DNA of 64,000 bases from Haloarchaeobius iranensis. Lineage in GTDB: Archaea; Halobacteriota; Halobacteria; Halobacteriales; Natrialbaceae. A program made the translations under genes and the position numbers. Positions 49,233-57,429 of this stretch are shown here, piece by piece. The notes below the pieces were generated by a model that worked only from the letters and a program-made list of their open reading frames with translations, did no database searches and was not told where the DNA came from. Each line of letters begins with the position of its first letter. Position 1 is the stretch's first letter. The DNA lies in the NCBI RefSeq assembly GCF_900103505.1, contig NZ_FNIA01000014.1, positions 1 through 64,000 on the forward strand, read 5' to 3'.

Positions 49233-51086
49233 ATGAAGAAAAACGGTATCGAACTATCGCGGCGGACGATACTGGTCGGTGCCGCCACTGTCGGGGTGGC
49301 GGGTGCCGGCGCTGGTATCGGGACGAGCGCACTGTTCTCGGACAACGAGGGGTTCGTGGGGAACGAGCTCCTCGCCGGACAGCTGGACCTCGTGGTCGAC
49401 TACTTCACCGACCACGACCAGGGCTCGTTCGACGCGGGAGCCGGCCAGGGCGAGGTGAACGGCGACGGCGAAGCCGAGTACACGTACGCCGCCGAGGACG
49501 TCAAACCGGGCGACAGCGGGACGCTGGTCTTCTGCCCGAAGCTCGTCGACAACGACGGCTGGCTCTGGGTCGGCAGTGACGGCGTCGTCGACTACGAGAA
49601 CGGCCGGACCGAGCCCGAGGCCGACGTGGACCCGTCGGGCGGTGGGAGCGCTGGCGACCCGAACGATGGTGCCGGCGCCGGCGAGCTGAGCGACGTGGTC
49701 GAGGTCGACCTCGCGTACTGCGCGGACGTCAGCATCGACGGTGACGCGGTCCAGATCGGCACCGTCGTCCGCGAGTTCGACAACCCGGACGGCTACAGCC
49801 TCGCCGACCTGGCGAAGGACATGGAAAGCGGGGTCCTGCTGGACGGCGACGGCACCGGCTCGACGGCGGACCCCTACCCGGGCTCGCCTGACGGCGACAC
49901 CCAGACCGGGCCCTGTCTCTGCGTCGAGTGGACCGTCCCGACGGACGTCGGAAACGAGATACAGACCGATGCGGTCGCGTTCGATTTCACCTTCGCGGCG
50001 GTCCAGGCCAGACACAACGGCGAGCCGGCGAACCCGTTCGTCGACATCATGGTCGGCGACGGCTTCGACTACGGAACCATCCAGGCCGCCGTAGACGCTG
50101 CGAGCGCCGGCGACGTCGTCGGCGTCGCGGATGGGAGCTACAGCGAATCGGTCACCGTCGGCACCGAGGGCCTCACCCTGACGTCGGCACGGGGCGCGAT
50201 GCCCACCATCGAGGGACCGGGCACGGGTTCGTCGGCGACCGTCACCGTCACGGCCGACGGCGTCACCGTCGACGGGTTCGAGGTGACCAACCCCGGCGGG
50301 CTGCTCGGCGTGAAGGTCGGCGATGGAATCGACGACGCGACGGTCTGCAACAACCTCATCAGGGACGTCGGGCCGACGGGCAGCCTCGGCGTGACGGGCA
50401 TCATCGTCGGCCAGGGCGACCACCGGAACGTCAGCATCGTCGGGAACACCGTCGAGGACCTGTTCCAGGACGACGACGGGAGCTTCGCGACCCTGAACGG
50501 GATACTGTTCGACGCGGACAACAGCAGCCCGGGCACAATTACCGACGTCCGGGTCGAGCGCAACGTGCTCCAGGACCTCGAGAGCACGACCGCGCCACTT
50601 GGTATCGTCGTCCAGCACGACGTGGCGTCGATGGACATCGCGGACAACGTCATCTCCGGGCTGACCGCCGACAACTCGCTCGGCCCCGGCAGCTACACCA
50701 CGTTCGCACAGGGCCTCAGCGTCGACTCGACCGCCATCACTGGCATGCGGTTCGTCGGCAACTTCGTCGAGGACGTCGTCAGCGAGGACGGTTTCTTCGG
50801 CGAGGCCATCAAGCTGGAGCCCGGCGCCGCGGTCGACGGCATCACCGTCGCCGGGAACGATCTGCTGTCGGCTATCGGGCTCAACAACGCCAACGGTGGC
50901 AACCCGACCGTCACTGCCGGGAACAACTACTGGGGCGACGCGGGCGGCCCGCTGGTCATCGTGAACAACGACGACGACGGCGACGTCCCCACCAGCGGTG
51001 CCGGGAACGTCGACCTCGGGACCGTGACCGAGAGTGCTGTGACCGAGAACGTCGACTTCGACCCGTCGTCCGGACCGACCGCGTAG
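49233..51086 (+). CDS. SipW-dependent TasA-like protein with C-terminal beta-helix
   Basis: A 617-residue paralog: Tat motif LSRRTILVG, 'GTSALFSDNEGF' and the TasA-like domain (~40-270) with 'DVKPGDSG', 'WLWVG' and 'CLCVEWTVPTDVGN... QTDAVAFDFTF'. From ~275 to ~610 it is a right-handed parallel beta-helix of the pectate-lyase/NosD kind: 'DYGTIQAAVDAASAGDVVGVADGSY' and regular 'VTVDGFEVTN', 'VSIVGNTV', 'MDIADNVI' and 'ITVAGNDL' rungs. Such helices bind or cleave polysaccharides. A fibre-linked polysaccharide-binding or degrading protein is inferred. GTG 49224 is an alternative start. Confidence 0.83.
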   Translation: MKKNGIELSRRTILVGAATVGVAGAGAGIGTSALFSDNEGFVGNELLAGQLDLVVDYFTDHDQGSFDAGAGQGEVNGDGEAEYTYAAEDVKPGDSGTLVFCPKLVDNDGWLWVGSDGVVDYENGRTEPEADVDPSGGGSAGDPNDGAGAGELSDVVEVDLAYCADVSIDGDAVQIGTVVREFDNPDGYSLADLAKDMESGVLLDGDGTGSTADPYPGSPDGDTQTGPCLCVEWTVPTDVGNEIQTDAVAFDFTFAAVQARHNGEPANPFVDIMVGDGFDYGTIQAAVDAASAGDVVGVADGSYSESVTVGTEGLTLTSARGAMPTIEGPGTGSSATVTVTADGVTVDGFEVTNPGGLLGVKVGDGIDDATVCNNLIRDVGPTGSLGVTGIIVGQGDHRNVSIVGNTVEDLFQDDDGSFATLNGILFDADNSSPGTITDVRVERNVLQDLESTTAPLGIVVQHDVASMDIADNVISGLTADNSLGPGSYTTFAQGLSVDSTAITGMRFVGNFVEDVVSEDGFFGEAIKLEPGAAVDGITVAGNDLLSAIGLNNANGGNPTVTAGNNYWGDAGGPLVIVNNDDDGDVPTSGAGNVDLGTVTESAVTENVDFDPSSGPTA

Positions 51087-51117
51087 CCGTCCTCCCCCGA
51101 CGACTACCCCCTTCTCC

Positions 51118-51765
51118 TCAGTCGGACGCGACGGTCGTCGCGGTCCGGTGCTCCTGCAGAATGCGCTCGAAGTACGGCGTCATGACCTGCTGGGCCTGCT
51201 CCCACTCCCTGGTGTCGTGCAGCTCGACGCCGAGCAGGTACCGTGCGGGCTCGGGCCCGTAGCCGGACTGCCCGTAGCGAGGCTTGTCGGGGTAGTCCGG
51301 TTCCTGGAGCGCGGCACGGTACTCGTGGAGCTGTGCGCGCTTCATCGGCGTCCAGTAATCGCCGCCTACCTTGTGCCGCCGCCACGCGACGGTGCTCTGC
51401 TCGGCGTACCGGGCGTCCATGTCGACCAGCGACGCCCGACGGGCGAACGCCGCCCGCACGTCGCTCCAGTCGGCCCTGGCGAGGGTCGCGTCGTCGATCT
51501 CGCCGTCCACCATACAGGCACGCTCCACCTCGTCCTTGGCCCAGAGCGCATCGACGTACGCGACGGCCGCCCGTCGCGCGGTCTCCTCCGAGACGTGCTG
51601 GAACTGTACCGTGTCGACCGCGGCGAAGGCCTCGACCGCTTGCTCGCGTTCGCGGTCGTCGTGGTGCTTGAAGCCGAGACAGAGCTGCCTCGCCAGCCGT
51701 CGTGCGTTCGTCCGGACCTCGTTCGGTTCTACTCCGTCGTCCGCTCGCTCGTGGGGGGTCGCCAT
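51118..51765 (-). CDS. Uncharacterised cytoplasmic protein inside the SipW locus
   Basis: A 215-residue soluble, largely helical protein on the opposite strand to the locus, with no signal or membrane segment. Features: 'RLARQLCLGFKHHDDREREQAVEAF' near the N-terminus and an aromatic patch 'KPRYGQSGYGPEPARYLLG' near the C-terminus. No family recognised. Its own AT-rich promoter lies at about 51790-51810 (TTAAGTATTTTAATC on the minus strand). It may be unrelated to the secretion genes or a regulator of them. Confidence 0.65.
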   Translation of the reverse strand: MATPHERADDGVEPNEVRTNARRLARQLCLGFKHHDDREREQAVEAFAAVDTVQFQHVSEETARRAAVAYVDALWAKDEVERACMVDGEIDDATLARADWSDVRAAFARRASLVDMDARYAEQSTVAWRRHKVGGDYWTPMKRAQLHEYRAALQEPDYPDKPRYGQSGYGPEPARYLLGVELHDTREWEQAQQVMTPYFERILQEHRTATTVASD

Positions 51766-52284
51766 CCGTCGGCCGAGATATGGCCGTATGATTAAAATAC
51801 TTAATTTTAGCTTCCCAATCGGTCCGTCACGATATAATCCGTCGTTAGATGCTCTTGGGCCGGATTACCACGGTTTCGCGTCGTGCGTTTTCTCGCCCCG
51901 CAATCAGACCAGTCGAGGCGCGACGACGACGGTCGACGGGTCCGGGCCAGCGAGTAGTCCGGGGTGGTTTGGTGAAGCGTACCCGCCCGTCGACGGGGAC
52001 ACCCGACCCTGAGCGTGACGGCGTCGTGTCGCATGGCAACGAACACGGAGCGAGACGAGAAACGTCCGGTTAGCGCGACACAGGAGCCTGGTACTGGATT
52101 CGTATGCGCTCGTTGCTCCCCGGTACGTCGCTCATTCATATCCCCCTACATCTGGTACCTGATAACACGAATGAGCCCGTCCGGTGGGGACCGAACGGGC
52201 AGGGGGGACACCTGTGAATCCAGGTATATCAGACGACGAAAGTCGCACGCGCTGGACAGCACACCTCGCGGAGGGTGAGACGCC
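51766..52284. promoter_or_regulatory. Gene-free control region before the fifth paralog
   Basis: About 520 bp without a credible gene. It contains the minus-strand promoter for 51765, a hairpin at 52175-52200, a TATA (GGTATATC, about 52223-52230) for the plus-strand operon and a ribosome-binding site (GGAGGGTGA) just before GTG 52285. Confidence 0.5.
52175..52200. repeat. Near-perfect hairpin with GGGG loop
   Basis: GCCCGTCCGGT (52175-52185) and ACCGAACGGGC (52190-52200) pair over 11 positions with one mismatch around GGGG. It lies about 23 bp before the TATA of the sipW operon, so it is more likely an operator or an upstream terminator than part of the leader. Confidence 0.5.
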
Positions 52285-53457
52285 GTGAGCCGCGACCGAG
52301 CCTCGTTGAGCCGGCGGCGGCTCCTCGGGAGCGTCGGCACTGTCGGTGCGCTGAGCGGTGTCGCTGGCGTCGGGACGTGGGCACTCTTCGAGGACGGCGA
52401 GACGTTCGCCGCTTCGGTGGATGCCGGCGAGGTCGGCGTGAGCATCGGCTGCGACAGCTGTCCGACCGAGGGCGATAGCGTATCGTTCGGCCTCGACGGG
52501 CTCGAACCCGGCGATGAGAGAATCGACGAAAGTGCCGAGACGTTCACCGTGACTGCCGACGCGAACCCGGTTCGGGTGTGGCTCCGGACGAACTGTCCGG
52601 ACCCGGTCGATCCGCTCGGCGATGCCGTCGAGGTACGGCTGTCCCGAGACCCCGACTGCGATGGAAGCGGGACCACACAGATGTATCCGTCCGAGGACGG
52701 CTCGTGGAGAACACTGAACGAGTTCCGGTCTGACCTCCGTGGCGGACTGCGACTCGACAATCTCGGCGGCGAGCCGTGTCTCGACGGCACGCTCTGCTTG
52801 GACCTCGAGTACAGGCTGCCCGAGGACGCGACGTGGGCCAATGACCTCTCGACCGAGCTGACGTTCGAGGTCGCCGCGGAGCAGTGCCGCCACGTCCCCG
52901 AAGACAGCGTCACGTCGCCGCCGTTTCCGCCCTCCGACTGCCGGGAACTGGACTGCCCCTACTGCGTCGAACTCGGCAAACTCGAGGTCGGCGAGGACGA
53001 CCTGCTCCCCCCGGGTGTCTACGACTTCACCGAGCTCTGTCCGCAGTTCGCCGACGACGGGACGGCTTACAAGCTGGAAGTCCTCGAAGCGACCAACAAG
53101 GAGGACGACGACGGCAGCCAGGAGACGGTCTGTGCCAGAGTCCGGCTGCTGGCCGGGGAGGACGAGGACGCGCTCGAGGAGGCAAACGCACCACCGATCT
53201 GTTCGGTCGCGGTCAAGGGCAGCCAGACAACCGAAACTTACGATGTCGACCCGGCGTCGACCCGCACCCGAGGAGACGTCTGCACGGGGAAACTGGACGA
53301 GGGAACCGAAGCCGGCGGCCTTTCGGCGATCAGCAACATCGTCGTGTCAGTTTGTTCTGAGAACGACACCGGCGACTGTTTCGGGCCACCAGACAGTCCG
53401 GGTGGGTCACCTCGCCAGGACGAAACGAGTGAGCAGCGCGTCGGGGTGAGCGACTGA
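52285..53457 (+). CDS. SipW-dependent protein with Cys-rich C-terminal region
   Basis: A 390-residue paralog starting at GTG 52285: Tat motif LSRRRLLGS, hydrophobic core, diverged cleavage context 'GTWALFEDGETF'. The TasA-like domain is shorter (~40-205) and ends with 'CLDLEYRLPEDATW... ELTFEVAAEQCRHVP'. The C-terminal ~180 residues form a separate Cys-containing domain (~10 Cys, e.g. 'CRELDCPYC', 'PPGVYDFTELCPQF'), perhaps disulfide-stabilised. Directly coupled to sipW (TGATG), so it is probably the most tightly linked substrate, possibly a fibre cap or assembly factor like bacterial TapA. That comparison is inference. Confidence 0.8.
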   Translation: MSRDRASLSRRRLLGSVGTVGALSGVAGVGTWALFEDGETFAASVDAGEVGVSIGCDSCPTEGDSVSFGLDGLEPGDERIDESAETFTVTADANPVRVWLRTNCPDPVDPLGDAVEVRLSRDPDCDGSGTTQMYPSEDGSWRTLNEFRSDLRGGLRLDNLGGEPCLDGTLCLDLEYRLPEDATWANDLSTELTFEVAAEQCRHVPEDSVTSPPFPPSDCRELDCPYCVELGKLEVGEDDLLPPGVYDFTELCPQFADDGTAYKLEVLEATNKEDDDGSQETVCARVRLLAGEDEDALEEANAPPICSVAVKGSQTTETYDVDPASTRTRGDVCTGKLDEGTEAGGLSAISNIVVSVCSENDTGDCFGPPDSPGGSPRQDETSEQRVGVSD

Positions 53458-54614
53458 TGGTGGACAAACGCCGCATCGCACACGCCATCGGGCTACTCGC
53501 GCTGGTCGTGGTCGTCGTTCCGTTCGTCGTCTACGCGTTCCCGTCGGCGGTCGGCGCGGACCACAGCTTCGTCGTGCTCTCGGGCAGCATGGAGCCCGAT
53601 ATCGCCCCCGGCGACGTCGTCATCGTCGACGAAGGGTCGACCGAGGCCATCGAGGAGGGCGACATCATCACGTTCGTCCGCAGCGAGGGTGACAAGCCGG
53701 TGACCCACCGGGTCGTCGGGGTCGAGGAGCGCGGTGACACCACGGTGTTCACGACCAAGGGCGACGCCAACGAGGACGTCGACAGCCAACCGGTGCCCGC
53801 CGGGAACGTCATCGGCGAAGTGAGCGTCACCATCCCGTACATCGGACACGTCATCCAGTTCGCCCAGCGGCCGGTCGGCTTCGTCGCCCTCGTGCTCCTC
53901 CCGCTCGGGCTCCTCGGGCTCTCGGAGGTCTGGACCATCGTCCGGAAGCAGCGCGGCGACGGAGGAGCTGACGGCGCGGGTGACGGGACCGTCGCGACGG
54001 CAGCGACCGCCACCAGCGACCCGACGGTGGCCGATACCAGCACGGACGACGACGGCGAAATCACGCTCACGGCGACGGACCTCACGCTCGCGACGGGTAT
54101 CCTCCTGCTGGTGGCACCGTACACCGTGTGGGTCGCCCTCCAGCTCCGGAACCCCGTGACGTTCACCGCCGCCTTCGCCGCCATCTTCTCGTTCGTCGGC
54201 GTCGCCGGGCTCTGGCTCACCGCGCGGGGCGGCGACGCGGACCAGTCGAGCGGCGCGCCGGACGACGACGACGGCTGGGAAGACGGCGACGTCCTGGAGG
54301 ACAGCGCCGACGCGTTCGACGACGACTGGGCGCTCGATGAGTCCGACGGGACCTTCACGTTCGACGACACGGGCGGTGACGGCTTCGCCGAGGAGTTCGA
54401 CGGTGCGTTCGGTGACGGTACCGAGGCGACAGCCGACGCGGTCGGCGCGCCCACCGACGGGAGCGGACCGACTGCCGGCGTGACCGCGGACGACGCCGGC
54501 GAGGGTGACGCGCCCGGTGACGACGGGTTCTTCGACGACCCGACGCCCGAGAGCGGGTCGACGGGTGCCGACGTGTTCGACGACACGGCCGGCAGTACGG
54601 AGGAGGTGGACTGA
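53457..54614 (+). CDS. sipW: SipW-type signal peptidase I with long acidic tail
   Basis: A 385-residue membrane serine protease. N-terminal helix (~8-28), catalytic Ser in 'VLSGSMEPDI' (~42), His in 'PVTHRVVG' (~82) and Asp region 'GDANEDVD': the Ser-His-(Asp) type of archaeal, ER and SipW peptidases, with no catalytic Lys. Further membrane helices at ~138-158, ~205-222 and ~232-252. The last ~130 residues are an Asp/Gly-rich cytoplasmic or surface tail unusual for the family. It should cleave the SipW-type signals of the surrounding proteins. It is encoded between two substrates. Confidence 0.9.
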   Translation: MVDKRRIAHAIGLLALVVVVVPFVVYAFPSAVGADHSFVVLSGSMEPDIAPGDVVIVDEGSTEAIEEGDIITFVRSEGDKPVTHRVVGVEERGDTTVFTTKGDANEDVDSQPVPAGNVIGEVSVTIPYIGHVIQFAQRPVGFVALVLLPLGLLGLSEVWTIVRKQRGDGGADGAGDGTVATAATATSDPTVADTSTDDDGEITLTATDLTLATGILLLVAPYTVWVALQLRNPVTFTAAFAAIFSFVGVAGLWLTARGGDADQSSGAPDDDDGWEDGDVLEDSADAFDDDWALDESDGTFTFDDTGGDGFAEEFDGAFGDGTEATADAVGAPTDGSGPTAGVTADDAGEGDAPGDDGFFDDPTPESGSTGADVFDDTAGSTEEVD

Positions 54615-54986
54615 ATGGACCGAAACGTTCTCTTCGCACTCGCCTGCACCGCGCTGCTGATCTCGGCCGCGTACCTCGCCGGCTTCGGGACCGTCGCGAC
54701 GTTCACCGACTCGGCGACCGTCAGCGGCAACGTCGCGAGCGCGGAGAACTTCGACGGCTCGTTGACGGTCGTCGACGCCGTGGCGAACGAGCAGTCGACC
54801 GGCGGCGAGGACGACTGCACAGCCGAGCAGGACGCGGGCGGGAACACGAACGACGGCGGTGCCGCGAACGCGCAGGACGGCGGCGGCCTCACGGACTGCG
54901 GCGGCACCGGCGGCAACGGCGGCACCGACGGCGGTCGCTACGTCGCACCCGCGGCCCGGCCACTCACGGTGGGAGGACGGGGATGA
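54615..54986 (+). CDS. Small SipW-type exported protein
   Basis: A 123-residue protein starting right after the sipW stop. The signal is not twin-arginine: 'MDRNVLFALACTALLISAAY' then 'GFGTVATFTDSATVSGN', a SipW-type cleavage context, so it may go through Sec. The mature part is short, Gly/Asn/Asp-rich with two or three Cys ('DDCTAEQDAGG', 'LTDCGGTGGNGG') and low in complexity. No TasA-like core is visible. Possibly an accessory fibre protein. The stop overlaps the next start (ATGA). Confidence 0.75.
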   Translation: MDRNVLFALACTALLISAAYLAGFGTVATFTDSATVSGNVASAENFDGSLTVVDAVANEQSTGGEDDCTAEQDAGGNTNDGGAANAQDGGGLTDCGGTGGNGGTDGGRYVAPAARPLTVGGRG

Positions 54987-55162
54987 ACCCACCGTCCCGA
55001 CGGTCTGACCCCCCACCCAACGACGAGGACGAGACGCAGCGGGGGAGCGTCCCCGTCGTACTGCTCGGGTTGTTGCTCCAGATCGACAAACGAATCGTGG
55101 TGATACTGCTGTGGCTGTTGCTCATCGCCGCGGTGCTGTACGGGCTCCTCGTCGGCGCGTGA
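54983..55162 (+). CDS. Small C-terminally anchored protein ending the locus
   Basis: A 59-residue protein: a polar, Pro/Asp/Glu-rich first half ('NPPSRRSDPPPNDEDETQ') and a hydrophobic second half with one or two helices ('IVVILLWLLLIAAVLYGLL'). The ATGA overlap with the preceding gene supports it as real. It ends one base before the end of the convergent sensor gene. Function unknown; perhaps a membrane partner of the signal peptidase or fibre. Confidence 0.6.
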   Translation: MNPPSRRSDPPPNDEDETQRGSVPVVLLGLLLQIDKRIVVILLWLLLIAAVLYGLLVGA

Positions 55163-55163
55163 C

Positions 55164-57290
55164 TCAGTCGTCGGGGGCGTCGCCGTTGCGGTTCACGTGT
55201 GCCGAGACGACCTTCGAGAGCGACTTCCGGAGGTGACTGTGGAACGTCGAGGAGGCGATCTCCATGGCGTCGGCGATCTCCTCGGCCGTGCTCTCGCGCG
55301 GCCAGTCGAAGTAGCCGGCGTTGTGCGCGGCGACGACGGCCTCCCGCTGCCGGTCGGTCAACTCCTCGATCGGGGCGGTCCGTCCCTCGTCCTCCGCCGC
55401 CGGTGGACGCTCGCGTTTCGACTGCAGGCTCACCGGCCCGACGACGTCATCGAGCGCCTCCGTCAGCTCCCGAACGGCGTTCCCGGTCGCGGTCTCGGCG
55501 ACGAACGTGAGCCGCCCGTCGTGTGCGGTGGCCTCACCGAGGCGTGCGCCCCGGGCGGTCACGACACCGAGTGCGGACGGCCCACGGAGGCGCACTTCGA
55601 CGGTGCCGCGGTTGGGAACCTGTCGAACCCGCTCGACCTCGTCGGCGTCGGCGAACGTGTCGGCGACCGCCTCGAGGTCGTCGCAGTCCTCGACGTCGAC
55701 GTAACACAGCAGTCCGGAGTCCTCGACCGGCACGGTCCCTTCGACGGTGAGCGTACAGTCGTGGGCGTCGCTGACCCGGGCGAGGGGTGACCCCTCGGCC
55801 GGCACCTGGTAGGTGAGTGCGACGAGGCTGTCAGACAGCAGTGTCTCGCGTGTCTCGATGGCGTGCAGCGCCATGCCGACGCTGGCACAGAGCTCCTCGA
55901 GGACTGTCAGCTCGTGGTCGTCGAACGCCTCCTCGCGGTCGCTCTCGACGACGAGCGCACCGTAACCGACGGACGCGAAGTCGATGGGGACCGTCGCGCG
56001 CATCCGGCCGCCGTCCGTCGCCTCGACGGTCGTCTCCGGCACGCTCTCGTCACGGATGGTCGGATGCACGTACCACGGCGTGGTCGCGAGCCGGTTCGTG
56101 ACCCCGTCGAGGAGTTCGGGTCGGGACTGCGCGCGGACGATGCTCGTGAGCACGCTCCGGATGGACTGGTTGATGGCGTCCAGCTCGCGGAGCTCGGTGC
56201 GCTGGCGCTCGAGTTCGTCCTGCCTGCGCTCCAGTTCGGCGAGCCGTCGTTCGCGCTCGGTCACGTCGTGGAGCAGGTACGCGGTGCCGACGGAGCGGCC
56301 GCGACCGTCCTCGACGGGCGAGGCCGAGACCTCGAACTGGCGGTCGTCGACGGTGATGAGCGCGGGCTCGCCACCCGGTTGGGGGCGTTCCGGCAGCAGC
56401 GCCTCGATGGTGACCCCGACGAGGCCGCTCCCGCGGTCCGTCTCGGGCGTCGAGGGCACCGAGAGCACGTCGCGGGCGACCTGGTTGTCGGTGACGATGG
56501 TCCCGTCCCTGTCGGTGATGAGGACGGGGTCGTTGAGCGTCCCCAGCGCGGAGGTGCGGCCGAGCTGGAGGATGGAGGGTGGCCGCTCGAACAGGTCGTG
56601 CTCGAAGACGGCGATGGCGAACGCGAGCCCGGTGATGCTGAACGCGTAGGGCGTCATGTCCAGCCCCTCGTAGATCGCGTAGCCGAGTACCGAGAGCAGG
56701 TTCGCGACGGTGGGCGTCCCGATACCGACGATGAGCACCGCACTCGCCGCGGAGAACGACTGCTCGGAGCGACGGACGGTGTACAGCAACAGGGAGACGC
56801 TGCCGCCGAGCAGCAGGTAGGTGTAGAGCAGGTTGATGCGGTACCACGGCCCCTGCTGCTGGGTGGCGACGTTCACGCCGTCGACGACGCGGAAGCTCCA
56901 GTCCCGCCAGATGAGGGGATGGTACTGGCTCGTCCAGACGAGCACCAGCGTCACCACCGGGACGATGCACAAGCCCGCGACGACGGCGGGGCGCTGGAGC
57001 TCCTCGAACCCGGTGTACTCGGCGAAGAAGAGCAGGACGAACACGGGTGCGAGGACGATACCGAACCACTGGAGCTGCTCGAAGAACAGTCGAAGACCGT
57101 ACTGGTCGGCGGGTGTCAACAACGCGGCGGCGTAGCCGGCGCTCCAGACGCTCGCGACGGCCATCATCCCGGTGAACGGTGTCGCACCGGGGCGGCCACG
57201 GTTTCGCCAGCCCACGACCGCGAGCCACGTCGTCAGGAGCGCGGAGAGTCCGAGCAACGAGACGTGGAACGCCGCAGCCACACCCACCAT
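55164..57290 (-). CDS. Membrane sensor-regulator: 7TM, PAS, GAF and Bat-type HTH
   Basis: A 708-residue one-component regulator. The N-terminal ~230 residues hold seven membrane helices of the histidine-kinase N-terminal 7TM type. A PAS domain (~245-345; 'DPVLITDRDGTIVTDNQ') is followed by a coiled coil (~348-372), a GAF-like domain (~380-490), a Bat-type intermediate domain and a C-terminal HTH ('LTDRQREAVVAAHNAGYFDWPRESTAEEIADAM... STFHSHLRKSL') as in bacterio-opsin activators. There is no kinase domain. Convergent with the SipW operon and ending one base from it; probably regulates that locus or nearby genes. Inference from position. Confidence 0.85.
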   Translation of the reverse strand: MVGVAAAFHVSLLGLSALLTTWLAVVGWRNRGRPGATPFTGMMAVASVWSAGYAAALLTPADQYGLRLFFEQLQWFGIVLAPVFVLLFFAEYTGFEELQRPAVVAGLCIVPVVTLVLVWTSQYHPLIWRDWSFRVVDGVNVATQQQGPWYRINLLYTYLLLGGSVSLLLYTVRRSEQSFSAASAVLIVGIGTPTVANLLSVLGYAIYEGLDMTPYAFSITGLAFAIAVFEHDLFERPPSILQLGRTSALGTLNDPVLITDRDGTIVTDNQVARDVLSVPSTPETDRGSGLVGVTIEALLPERPQPGGEPALITVDDRQFEVSASPVEDGRGRSVGTAYLLHDVTERERRLAELERRQDELERQRTELRELDAINQSIRSVLTSIVRAQSRPELLDGVTNRLATTPWYVHPTIRDESVPETTVEATDGGRMRATVPIDFASVGYGALVVESDREEAFDDHELTVLEELCASVGMALHAIETRETLLSDSLVALTYQVPAEGSPLARVSDAHDCTLTVEGTVPVEDSGLLCYVDVEDCDDLEAVADTFADADEVERVRQVPNRGTVEVRLRGPSALGVVTARGARLGEATAHDGRLTFVAETATGNAVRELTEALDDVVGPVSLQSKRERPPAAEDEGRTAPIEELTDRQREAVVAAHNAGYFDWPRESTAEEIADAMEIASSTFHSHLRKSLSKVVSAHVNRNGDAPDD

Positions 57291-57429
57291 CTATCGTCTA
57301 AACCGTATACCACGCCCAAGTGATAGGGTTTGTGATACGTGCGGTCTCGAAAATAACGCCGGCCGTACAAGAAGACACGTTAACATATCAACCGCCGGCT
57401 ATACCGTGGTTCGCCGTGCAGTCGCTCCC

